The position numbers and the translations under genes are program-made. From the NCBI RefSeq assembly GCF_001690985.1, contig NZ_MAJS01000079.1, positions 124,001 through 188,000 on the forward strand: a stretch of 64,000 bases of DNA. The letters are read 5' to 3'. This document shows, piece by piece, positions 34,103-43,535 of the stretch. The notes beneath the pieces are model-generated. The model ran no database searches, was not told where the DNA came from, and worked only from the letters and a program-made list of their open reading frames with translations. Every line of letters begins with the position of its first letter. Within the stretch, counting starts at the first letter, position 1. The DNA comes from Aliivibrio sp. 1S175. Its GTDB lineage: Bacteria > Pseudomonadota > Gammaproteobacteria > Enterobacterales > Vibrionaceae.

Positions 34103-34680
34103 ATTTGAAATCTACCTATCAGCAAGGGTTGACCTTAATAGAATCAATCATCGGTATTGTGATTTTAGGTTTTGCATTATCAGTCTTGATTTCTGGCGTG
34201 TTTACCTCTTCAACGACGTCTCATCAAGCCACCTATCAAGCACAAGGTGCTGCGCTTGGGCATTCAGTGATGACAGATATATTAAGTCGGCAATTCGATG
34301 AACATAGCGATCCTAGCGGTGGGCAATATCGATGTGGGGAAAAGGATAACGATGATAAATTAATTACTTGTACGGAAACGCTAGGTAGAGAAGAGATAGA
34401 TCTAACATCGTTTTCATTTAATGATGTGGATGACTTTATTGGTTGCTGGGGAGATCTCTCAATATGTTCATCAAGTAATTTACCGTCATACCAATTAAAT
34501 CAATTAATAGATGTCACTAGCGCGGATGAATATAAGAACTTTACCGTAGAAATTACAGTAACGTATACCGACATTGATGCTTCTAATACTGAAATTACAC
34601 CGTTTAAAAAAATCGATGTCATCCTTCATGCGAGCGAATACGCGAAATATACCTTTAGTGCTTATAAGGGGAATTATTAA
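34099..34680 (+). CDS. mshD: Minor type IV prepilin MshD
   Basis: A 193-residue protein with the start QQGLTLIESIIGIVILGFAL, a prepilin motif with leucine in place of the usual +1 phenylalanine and glutamate at +5. ATG 34099 overlaps the mshC stop by 4 nt and is preferred to an ATG at 34090. Cysteines occur in QYRCG, ITCTE and GCWGDLSIC. Likely part of the minor pilin complex with MshC and MshO. Confidence 0.83.
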   Translation: MNLKSTYQQGLTLIESIIGIVILGFALSVLISGVFTSSTTSHQATYQAQGAALGHSVMTDILSRQFDEHSDPSGGQYRCGEKDNDDKLITCTETLGREEIDLTSFSFNDVDDFIGCWGDLSICSSSNLPSYQLNQLIDVTSADEYKNFTVEITVTYTDIDASNTEITPFKKIDVILHASEYAKYTFSAYKGNY

Positions 34681-35417
34681 TGAAGAGAAAGAATGGGTTT
34701 ACCTTAATCGAATTAATTTTAACCATTGTTGTTGTGGGTATTGTTGCACTTGCTGCGAGTAATACGCTGCAACTCGGCTTTCAAAGTTATAACGACAGTA
34801 TTGATCGGCAAGATAATCAAATGCAGGCAAAGTTTGTTATTGAAAAACTGAGTCGAGAGCTGCGTCATGCGGTACCGAATAGTATTGAAATATCAAGTTC
34901 TCAAGAGTGTGTTAGTTTTATTCCTGTAGAGGCAAGCGCTTTTTATTTAGCGTTACCGCAGTTTAATGAAAAGCAAATAGATACGGTTTTACTCTCTAAT
35001 AAGACGGATGTAGTTGCTGGTCTAAATCTTACGATTAACCCAAGTAGCCAAAATGACTTAATGGCAGTCAACGGGTCTCGTTACGTTACGATTGATTCAA
35101 TTTCTGTTTCTGGTGGGGTATCAACCCTTGCCTTTTCTACCATTAATAATCCTGCTTTTATTTCAAGTTCAGTTTCTGGCCGTGCTTTTATCTATAAACC
35201 TGAAACGATTACTTATTGCATTGGTAATGGCAAGGTAGAACGAAGGATTCAAAATGTGACAATTCAATTGGCTGATCATATTAACAATGGTCGATTTGTT
35301 TTTGAGGCAGCATCTGTGCATCGCAACTCTATGCTTAGAATGGTATTGGTTTTTGAAAGTGGTATAGGTGAAACAACCGAATATCAACATGATGTGCAGG
35401 TGATAAATGTACCGTAA
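34680..35417 (+). CDS. mshO: Minor type IV prepilin MshO (PilW/GspJ-like)
   Basis: A 245-residue prepilin with leader MKRKNG^FTLIELILTIVVVGIVAL and the larger globular domain usual for PilW/GspJ-type minor pilins. FVIEKLSRELRHAVPNSIEI matches the region conserved in that family. The ATG overlaps the mshD stop by one base, and the end overlaps mshP by 11 nt. Confidence 0.85.
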   Translation: MKRKNGFTLIELILTIVVVGIVALAASNTLQLGFQSYNDSIDRQDNQMQAKFVIEKLSRELRHAVPNSIEISSSQECVSFIPVEASAFYLALPQFNEKQIDTVLLSNKTDVVAGLNLTINPSSQNDLMAVNGSRYVTIDSISVSGGVSTLAFSTINNPAFISSSVSGRAFIYKPETITYCIGNGKVERRIQNVTIQLADHINNGRFVFEAASVHRNSMLRMVLVFESGIGETTEYQHDVQVINVP

Positions 35418-35844
35418 TCAAGCAAAGCAAAAAGGTAACCTGCTAATCATGTCTATTGTCGTTATGGTTGTTATTGGCTATTTATCATTAAATTTATTGA
35501 AGGTCGAAACCAGTAATTCAGATACGGTTTCAAAAGAAGTCTTAGGAACCCAAGCTTGGTTTTTAGCGCACTCTGGTGCTGAATGGGGTTTGGTTCAGCT
35601 CTTTCCGCTAGGACTATCGGGGGCTGATGATTCAATTTGTGATGGGATTGAACGAAATCCGAATATGGCTTTAGCAAATAGTGGATGCAGTCACAACCCT
35701 AGTGTTACATGTGATATGACGGAAATAACTTACCATGGCGAAACGATTCAATATTTTCAAATAAAAAGTAGAGCTATTTGCGGTTCAGGAATTAATGAAG
35801 TAATGCGCATTCAAGAAGTATGGGCGAAGGAGATACATCAATGA
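35407..35844 (+). CDS. mshP: MSHA biogenesis protein MshP (PilX/GspK-like region)
   Basis: A 145-residue protein with one N-terminal membrane helix (GNLLIMSIVVMVVIGYLSLN) lacking a classical glutamate at +5. A short periplasmic domain begins AQ-rich and carries cysteines in SICDG, SGCSH and VTCDM. Such PilX-like subunits are typically encoded with MshO/PilW-type genes. It overlaps mshO at its start and mshQ (ATGA) at its end. Confidence 0.8.
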   Translation: MYRNQAKQKGNLLIMSIVVMVVIGYLSLNLLKVETSNSDTVSKEVLGTQAWFLAHSGAEWGLVQLFPLGLSGADDSICDGIERNPNMALANSGCSHNPSVTCDMTEITYHGETIQYFQIKSRAICGSGINEVMRIQEVWAKEIHQ

Positions 35845-38800
35845 GGAAGTTACTCTTTATATTATTTTTTTTATCATTTACTACAACAGCAAAAGTTTAT
35901 GATTTATCTGATCCTACTGTTTCTCTTTGTAATGGTTCTTTAACCGGGAACGTCTATCGATGTGTGGGTGCGCTAATTCTTCAGAAAAACGATTCTGTTA
36001 TTGTAAGTAATGTAGATTTAATGGATGTAGAGTTGATATCTAATGGCAGTGCAAAGCTTGATAGTAATAAAATAGGAACAAATGAGCAGCCGATTCATAT
36101 CAACTCTCTCGGTGGTGAAGTCATCATTGAAGGAAACGGTAATGAAATTTATGGTTTTATTATTGCACAACGGAACATTAAGTTAAAAAATGTAAAAGTG
36201 GTTGGGAGTATTATTAGTGCAGGTGGCGAGGTCATCATTGAAGGTAGTAATAATGAAATCGATGGGAATATTCAAGCTCAAAGTAATATTAAATTAAAAA
36301 AAATCAAAGTCATTGGAAATGTTATCAGCCACGGAGATGATATTATTATTGAAGAAAATAATAATGAAATCGATGGAAATATCCAAGCACTCCGTAATGT
36401 TAAATTAAAAAATACGAAAGTATTTGGAGATGTTACTAGTGAAGGCGGTGAGGTGATTATCGAAGAAAATAATAATCAAGTCATTGGTAATATTATGGCT
36501 CACAGTAATGCAAAACTAAAAGAAGTATTAGTGTGTGGAACAATCACTTCTATAGGTGGCAGTGTATCAGTTGAAAACGATAACAATAAGATATATGCAA
36601 AAATAGATGCTATTAATTCTTTTGGTAAAGTGACCCTCAAAAATAGTGAAGTGTGTGGTGTTGTATCCTCTCAAGCTAATATTTATGATTATCTAAATAC
36701 AACATTATATTGTGGTATAGATAGCACAACCTGTATAGATAAACCCGCATGCCCAATAAGCTCTTCAGACGATATCTGTAATGCATCTCCTCCTAGTGAA
36801 AACTATATACTTACGATAACCCCAAAAGAAAAATACAGTTTAGTTTGTAATGACGTTGAATTTAATGTTTTAGTTATGACCGATTCAGGCACTCCAACGC
36901 CAGTTATTGGTAAAAGAATAACCCTTCAATTTGATGAATCAAAACTTACACTCTTAAGTTCAGATTTAATTACTGACAACAACGGTGAAGTGACATTATT
37001 ATTTTCAAAATTAAATAAGGAGAAGATAGAAGATATTGTCGTTAAGGCCAGTTTACAAAGTGATTCAAATGTAACTGATGAAGGTGAAGTACATTATGTT
37101 CCTTATATGTTCGAGACATCAGCAACAAAAGTCATCGCAAATCAATCGCATTTTTTTGACATAGTCGTATTAGCTTGTGGTAATGATGAGATTGGTATAG
37201 TTAAAAATTACAAAGGAACAAAGCGATTAGACGTATCTTCTTATAAACTCATTCAACCAACGGAAAGTGATGGTATTCGTACGGATTTTGAACTTTCGGG
37301 TCAAACTAACCCAAGCAAAATTGAACTTATTTTTGATGAAGGTAAAGCATCAACAAGCTTAATGTACCAAGAAGCGGGCGCGATTCATTTTACCTTGAGT
37401 GATCCAAATTTTATTTGCCCGCCTAATTTTGATTGTAATGATTACCCTGTGGATTCTGATTTATTATCAACAACCGTCAATGTCGAATCTCGTCCTTGGA
37501 AACTTGTTATTTGTAGTGATATCGCTGTCGATGGAGATAGTTCTGGTGGTTCTGCGTTAGTTGCTGCTGGTGAAAGGTTCTCTGTAAAGGTGAAACCAGT
37601 GAGATTTGGTACCGCAACTGATTTATGTCAACTCCCTGTGACTCAAAATTTCTTTAAATCATCAGCTCCTTTTTCATCTATATCACCATCATATGAGCTA
37701 AGTACTCCAACTAATGGAGTTAAAGGCACTTTAGCGCCATTAGTTCCTATTAATAATGATGTTTACGTAGGTGTCGGTAGGGATAGCTATTACGAATTTA
37801 ATAATATGACCTACTCAGAGGTTGGAAGTATTTTATTTAAATCTGAAGCCTTAAGTCCTATTTTTTATGATGGGATTCTAGGGGGGATTGAGTTTGGTGA
37901 TCTTTCTATTGGCCGGTTCTATCCAGCCTATTTCACTATCACTGATACATTGTGGGATCACCCTGAAAAGCAAGGATCTTCGGAAGGAACTTATACCTAC
38001 ATGGCACAGCCTTTTGATGACGTAAACTTTGCTGTTACGGCCTATTCTGAGAGTGATACGACCGTTAATAACTATGGGTTGTTTGATACAAGCATAAAAG
38101 CCAGTTTTTCATTAACTGGTGATTATAATGAACGGTTAAATATTGCGTCTTCCGATTTAGATAATACCCATTGGAGTAATGCGACTTGGGAAACACCAGA
38201 CCTTTCAAAAGGTGTTATTTGGTCAAGAAAAAGTGCATCAACGCTGGCTGGTAATATAACGACAACCGCTGATGGTCCTTTTAATGATGGCGTTAATGCG
38301 ATAACAACGGCATTGAATTTAGCGATAAGCGGTGTTGACCCCGTTTCTTTTGATAAAACCCAAGAAGTACTAGAGCAAGAATTATTATCACAACCTAAAG
38401 TTCGTTATGGTCGAATGGTGCTAGACAGTGTTGGGACATCAGCCGGTCAAAGTGTCATTGTTCCATTGCGCGTTGAGTTCTGGAATGGTGGTCGATTTGT
38501 TGTTAATGATACTGATAGTAAATCGAGTTTTGATGGTGAAAAACATGAGAAGCAAACTATATGGCCAGATCCAACGAAGCAGAGTTCATCTAAATTGGTT
38601 GGTCGTGGGGTTATCGTGAATGGGAACGACTCGATTTCTTTGATTGCAGAACCTGATAGCCGTATTTTACGTGAACAAGTACGATTTTGGCTATGTTTAG
38701 ATCCTCTTTCTTCAATAGGAGGGGGATCGAATGTGAACTGTCAGGGTGTTTCTGGGTCGAATGAGGAACAGCCTTGGTTACAATACAATTGGCGAGGTCA

Positions 38801-38903
38801 AGGTGATGAAGATCCATCAACTGTCGTTACCTTTGGTATTTACCGCGGAAATGATCGCATTTTATTTCGTGGCGAAAGTAACATAATTGGTACTTCTAAC
38901 TAA
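35841..38903 (+). CDS. mshQ: MSHA-associated large secreted protein MshQ, with N-terminal 37-residue repeats
   Basis: A 1020-residue exported protein with signal peptide (about 1-17, LLFILFFLSFTTTA). A cysteine-containing start is followed by four 37-residue repeats (91-238) plus a partial fifth. An Ig-like domain comes next (about 320-420; LTITPKEKYSL, TDNNGEVTLLFSK), then a long C-terminal region resembling the conserved MshQ/DUF6701 part (LDSVGTSAGQSVIVPLRVEFW). ATG 35841 is chosen with GAAGGAG upstream and overlap with the mshP stop. MshQ proteins are encoded last in msh loci and are thought to be surface or pilus-associated. The repeat region is not what I would expect for MshQ, which often carries a lectin-like domain. 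Confidence 0.82.
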   Translation: MRKLLFILFFLSFTTTAKVYDLSDPTVSLCNGSLTGNVYRCVGALILQKNDSVIVSNVDLMDVELISNGSAKLDSNKIGTNEQPIHINSLGGEVIIEGNGNEIYGFIIAQRNIKLKNVKVVGSIISAGGEVIIEGSNNEIDGNIQAQSNIKLKKIKVIGNVISHGDDIIIEENNNEIDGNIQALRNVKLKNTKVFGDVTSEGGEVIIEENNNQVIGNIMAHSNAKLKEVLVCGTITSIGGSVSVENDNNKIYAKIDAINSFGKVTLKNSEVCGVVSSQANIYDYLNTTLYCGIDSTTCIDKPACPISSSDDICNASPPSENYILTITPKEKYSLVCNDVEFNVLVMTDSGTPTPVIGKRITLQFDESKLTLLSSDLITDNNGEVTLLFSKLNKEKIEDIVVKASLQSDSNVTDEGEVHYVPYMFETSATKVIANQSHFFDIVVLACGNDEIGIVKNYKGTKRLDVSSYKLIQPTESDGIRTDFELSGQTNPSKIELIFDEGKASTSLMYQEAGAIHFTLSDPNFICPPNFDCNDYPVDSDLLSTTVNVESRPWKLVICSDIAVDGDSSGGSALVAAGERFSVKVKPVRFGTATDLCQLPVTQNFFKSSAPFSSISPSYELSTPTNGVKGTLAPLVPINNDVYVGVGRDSYYEFNNMTYSEVGSILFKSEALSPIFYDGILGGIEFGDLSIGRFYPAYFTITDTLWDHPEKQGSSEGTYTYMAQPFDDVNFAVTAYSESDTTVNNYGLFDTSIKASFSLTGDYNERLNIASSDLDNTHWSNATWETPDLSKGVIWSRKSASTLAGNITTTADGPFNDGVNAITTALNLAISGVDPVSFDKTQEVLEQELLSQPKVRYGRMVLDSVGTSAGQSVIVPLRVEFWNGGRFVVNDTDSKSSFDGEKHEKQTIWPDPTKQSSSKLVGRGVIVNGNDSISLIAEPDSRILREQVRFWLCLDPLSSIGGGSNVNCQGVSGSNEEQPWLQYNWRGQGDEDPSTVVTFGIYRGNDRILFRGESNIIGTSN
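36111..36671 (+). repeat. Tandem 111-bp (37-codon) repeats in mshQ
   Basis: Units start at 36111, 36222, 36333 and 36444, each exactly 111 bp, with a degenerate fifth from 36555. The consensus has GGEVIIE..NNEI near the start, then NIKLK and a VxGxxxS end. Alternating hydrophobic positions and Asn-rich turns suggest a beta-solenoid. Confidence 0.85.
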
Positions 38904-38917
38904 AATATTAATAAATA

Positions 38918-40069
<1,152 letters not shown>

Positions 40070-40091
40070 TAAAAATAACGGGTGAGTGGAT

Positions 40092-40949
40092 ATGACTCCA
40101 ATCTTTGGTAGAGGCCCTTCTCTACAGTTTCGCCTGTTTATTGCTGTAATGGTATCGGCTAGCCTTATGCTAGCCGATAGTCGTTTAAATGCGTTTTCCG
40201 ACATTCGTTACTTATTAAATAGTTTTGTATCGCCAATTCATTATGCGGCAAATCTTCCTCGTACTATGTTTGATGGCATGTATGACAGATTTAATAGCCG
40301 TAATACTCTTATGCTTGAAAATCAGCGTCTTAAACAAGAAGTTTTTGTACAAAACAGTAATTTATTATTATTGGAACAACTCAAGCAAGAAAACAGTCGA
40401 TTGCGCGATCTTCTCGGTTCTCCATTTATTCGTGATGAGAAAAAAATGGTAACAGAGGTAATGGCAGTAGATTCAGCGCCTTATACCCACCAAGTTATGA
40501 TTGATAAAGGTCAAATAGACGGTGTTTATGAAGGCCAACCTGTGATCAGCGATAAAGGGATTGTGGGACAGATTAACTATGTTGGAGCTCACAATAGTCG
40601 AGTCTTATTGCTGACCGATCCTAATAATGCCATTCCAGTACAAATTGTTAGAAATGATATTCGCGTAATTGCGTCAGGTAAAGGGCATCTAGATACGATG
40701 CAACTTGAGCATATACCGACCAATACTGATATTGAAGTGGGTGATTTATTAGTGAGTTCAGGTTTGGGAGGACGTTATCCTGAAGGCTATCCTGTCGGTT
40801 ACGTTTCAACAATTGATAATGATAATAAGCGCCCATTTGCGTCCATAGATTTAAAAACGACGGTTGAATTCGATAAGTTACGATATCTATTATTAGTATG
40901 GCCAACAGATACGGGCGTGAACACAGAGGATATATCAAATGAGCAGTAG
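40092..40949 (+). CDS. mreC: Rod-shape protein MreC
   Basis: A 285-residue bitopic protein starting MTPIFGRGPSLQFRL, very close to E. coli MreC. It has one membrane helix (about 12-28), a coiled coil (LMLENQRLKQEVFVQNSNLL) and the beta-rich MreC domain (IDKGQIDGVYEGQPVISDKG, SSGLGGRYPEGYPVGYV). ATG 40092 is used rather than GTG 40086. It lacks the long proline-rich C-terminus of the E. coli protein. It overlaps mreD by 11 nt. Confidence 0.96.
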   Translation: MTPIFGRGPSLQFRLFIAVMVSASLMLADSRLNAFSDIRYLLNSFVSPIHYAANLPRTMFDGMYDRFNSRNTLMLENQRLKQEVFVQNSNLLLLEQLKQENSRLRDLLGSPFIRDEKKMVTEVMAVDSAPYTHQVMIDKGQIDGVYEGQPVISDKGIVGQINYVGAHNSRVLLLTDPNNAIPVQIVRNDIRVIASGKGHLDTMQLEHIPTNTDIEVGDLLVSSGLGGRYPEGYPVGYVSTIDNDNKRPFASIDLKTTVEFDKLRYLLLVWPTDTGVNTEDISNEQ

Positions 40950-41430
40950 TCATTTAATGCGCGGTAGAATCATTATTTGGCTCTCTTTTTTAATCGCCTT
41001 AACCTTACAAGCCGCTCCGTGGCCAGGGGCTTTGGAAGTACTTCGACCATCTTGGATTATTTTGGTTACCTTTTATTGGGTACTTGCTTTACCTCATCGA
41101 GTTAATGTCGGTACAGCAATGCTATTAGGTATTCTGTGGGACCTCTTATTAGGGACGACATTAGGCATTCGTGGTATGACGATGGCTATACTCGTTTATC
41201 TTGTTGCTGCTAACTTTAAGGTTCTACGAAATTTAGCATTATGGCAACAAGCCACTATATTTTCAGGATTGACTTTATTAGGTAAGCTTTTGGAATTTAT
41301 GGGCGAGTTCTTAGTCCACGATGTGTCTTTCAACGCACATTTTTTATGGGCTGGCGTGTTAAACTTTATTCTATGGCCTTGGTTATTTTTACTAATGCGT
41401 AGAGTTCGTCGTCATTGGTCAATTCGATAA
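40939..41430 (+). CDS. mreD: Rod-shape protein MreD
   Basis: A 163-residue protein with five or so hydrophobic helices and the MreD landmarks LRPSWIILVTFYWVLALPHRVNVG, here split as RPSWIILVTFYW and PHRVNVGTA, then GILWDLLLGTTLGIRG. Inner-membrane component of the elongasome, working with MreC and RodA/PBP2. The start lies inside the end of mreC, implying coupled translation. Confidence 0.95.
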   Translation: MSSSHLMRGRIIIWLSFLIALTLQAAPWPGALEVLRPSWIILVTFYWVLALPHRVNVGTAMLLGILWDLLLGTTLGIRGMTMAILVYLVAANFKVLRNLALWQQATIFSGLTLLGKLLEFMGEFLVHDVSFNAHFLWAGVLNFILWPWLFLLMRRVRRHWSIR

Positions 41431-41439
41431 GGAAATGTA

Positions 41440-42033
41440 ATGACTACCCAAGTTTTTTTAGCTTCTGGTTCTCCTCGAAGAAAGGAGCTATTGGCTCTAT
41501 TGGGCTACCAATTTGAGATTTTGTCTGTTGACGTTGAAGAGGTGCATAAATCAGATGAGACACCTCTTATGTACGTTGAACGATTATCTAAAGATAAAGC
41601 GAAAGCGGGTGTAGAAGCATTAGCTAAAGCTGAAATGACAGAACAAATAGAAAATAAGAATGTCCCAGTATTGGGCTCTGATACTATCGTTGTTATCGAT
41701 GGTGTTATTTTAGAAAAACCTAAAGATTTTGAAGACGCTAAGAGAATGCTCTTAGCTTTGTCTGGTCGTCAACATCAAGTAATGACCGCCGTTACGCTAG
41801 CAACACCTGAGACAACAAGAACCAAAACAGTAATAACACAGGTGTGGTTTAGAACACTTTCAATAAAAGAAATAGAACAATATTGGGAAAGTGGTGAACC
41901 TTGTGATAAAGCAGGTTCATACGGTATTCAAGGTAGTGGTGGGCGATTTGTCTCGCGTATTGATGGCAGTTATCATGCCGTCATGGGACTGCCTTTGATG
42001 GAAACAGATCAGCTCTTACACCAATTTTTGTAA
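41440..42033 (+). CDS. maf: Maf-family nucleotide pyrophosphatase (YhdE type)
   Basis: A 197-residue Maf/Ham1-fold enzyme. The start VFLASGSPRRKELLALLG holds the SxSPRR motif; VLGSDTIVVIDG and EPCDKAGSYGIQG carry the acidic and lysine residues of the family. The YhdE branch, encoded after mreBCD, hydrolyses dTTP and UTP to monophosphates. It starts 9 nt after mreD and continues to rng, a standard gamma-proteobacterial order. Confidence 0.94.
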   Translation: MTTQVFLASGSPRRKELLALLGYQFEILSVDVEEVHKSDETPLMYVERLSKDKAKAGVEALAKAEMTEQIENKNVPVLGSDTIVVIDGVILEKPKDFEDAKRMLLALSGRQHQVMTAVTLATPETTRTKTVITQVWFRTLSIKEIEQYWESGEPCDKAGSYGIQGSGGRFVSRIDGSYHAVMGLPLMETDQLLHQFL

Positions 42034-42052
42034 AAATTAGTGAGGTGCTCCA

Positions 42053-43522
42053 ATGAGTACAGAGTTGTTAATAAACGTCACACCGAGTGAAACTCGTGTT
42101 GCGATGATTGAAGCCGGTGTGCTTCAAGAGATCCATGTTGAAAGAGAAGCAAGACGCGGTATTGTGGGTAATATATACAAAGGCAGAGTAAGCCGAGTAT
42201 TGCCGGGGATGCAAGCTGCGTTTATAGATATCGGTTTGGATAAAGCCGCATTTTTGCACGCCTCAGATATTGTTCCTCATACGGAATGTGTTTCTGAAAA
42301 TGAAAAGCGCCAATTTCAAGTAAGAGATATTTCTCAGTTAGTACACCAAGGACAAGATTTGGTTGTACAAGTTGTTAAAGATCCACTTGGAACCAAAGGG
42401 GCTCGTCTAACGACAGACATTACTCTTCCTTCTCGTTATTTAGTGTTTATGCCTGGTGCAAGCCATGTGGGTGTATCTCAACGAATTGAAAGTGAAAAAG
42501 AACGTAATCGCTTAAAGAATACGGTCTCTGACTATTGCGATGAGTTTGGTGGTTTTATCATTCGTACTGCGGCAGAAGGCGCGAAAGAAGCGGAGATCTC
42601 CCAAGATGCTGCTTTCTTAAAGCGTCTATGGCACAAGGTGATTGAGCGTCGTAAAAAGAGCAAAACAAAATCAATGCTTTATGGTGAGCTTGGATTAGAT
42701 CAACGTATCTTACGTGATTTTGTCGGTACTGAGTTAGATTTAATTCGTGTCGATTCAAAGCAAGCTTTTGAAAAATTAAAAGAATTTACAACTGAATTCG
42801 TTCCTGAATTAACGAAAAAATTGGAATATTACTCTGGTGATAAACCTATCTTTGATATGTACGAAACGGAAAATGAAATCCAGCGTGCACTTGATCGCAA
42901 GGTAGAGCTAAAGTCGGGTGGGTATTTGATCATAGATCAAACCGAAGCCATGACCACTGTTGATATCAATACAGGGGCATTTGTTGGACGACGTAATTTA
43001 GAAGAAACCATTTTTAATACCAATATTGAAGCCACACAAGCGATTGCTCGTCAGTTACGTTTACGGAACCTTGGCGGTATCATTATTATTGATTTTATCG
43101 ATATGATGAGTGAAGAGCATCGTCGCAGAGTATTACAAGTATTAGGTGCTGCACTAGAGAAAGATCGAGTTAAAACGAATGTTAATGGTTTTACTCAACT
43201 TGGTTTAGTGGAAATGACACGTAAGCGTACACGAGAAAGTATTGAACATGTTTTATGTGGACAATGCCCTACCTGCGAAGGTCGTGGAGCCGTGAAGACG
43301 GTTGAAAGTGTATGCTATGAGATCTTACGTGAAATCACTCGAGTCAATCGAGCGTATGATTCTGATAAATTTGTAGTTTATGCCTCTGTTGCGGTTGCTG
43401 ATGCTCTTGAAGGTGAAGAGTCTCATGCACTTGCCGAACTCGAACTATTTATAGGTAAACAGGTTAAGATTCAAGCAGAACCTCTTTATATTCAAGAGCA
43501 GTTTGATGTCGTAATGATGTAG
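42053..43522 (+). CDS. rng: Ribonuclease G
   Basis: A 489-residue RNase E/G-family endoribonuclease, matching the E. coli length. The S1 domain lies near the N-terminus (GNIYKGRVSRVLPGMQAAF), the catalytic DNase I-like region holds the metal aspartates (TVDINTGAFVG and IIIDFIDMM), and CGQCPTCEGRG is the zinc-link. It matures the 16S rRNA 5' end and helps turn over mRNA. No long C-terminal scaffold as in RNase E is present. Confidence 0.96.
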   Translation: MSTELLINVTPSETRVAMIEAGVLQEIHVEREARRGIVGNIYKGRVSRVLPGMQAAFIDIGLDKAAFLHASDIVPHTECVSENEKRQFQVRDISQLVHQGQDLVVQVVKDPLGTKGARLTTDITLPSRYLVFMPGASHVGVSQRIESEKERNRLKNTVSDYCDEFGGFIIRTAAEGAKEAEISQDAAFLKRLWHKVIERRKKSKTKSMLYGELGLDQRILRDFVGTELDLIRVDSKQAFEKLKEFTTEFVPELTKKLEYYSGDKPIFDMYETENEIQRALDRKVELKSGGYLIIDQTEAMTTVDINTGAFVGRRNLEETIFNTNIEATQAIARQLRLRNLGGIIIIDFIDMMSEEHRRRVLQVLGAALEKDRVKTNVNGFTQLGLVEMTRKRTRESIEHVLCGQCPTCEGRGAVKTVESVCYEILREITRVNRAYDSDKFVVYASVAVADALEGEESHALAELELFIGKQVKIQAEPLYIQEQFDVVMM

Positions 43523-43535
43523 AGAATAAAAATAC

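Noticed and set aside
36111-36671. CRISPR-like array
   Set aside because: The 111-bp periodic units are coding, in frame, and diverge evenly, with no separate spacers.
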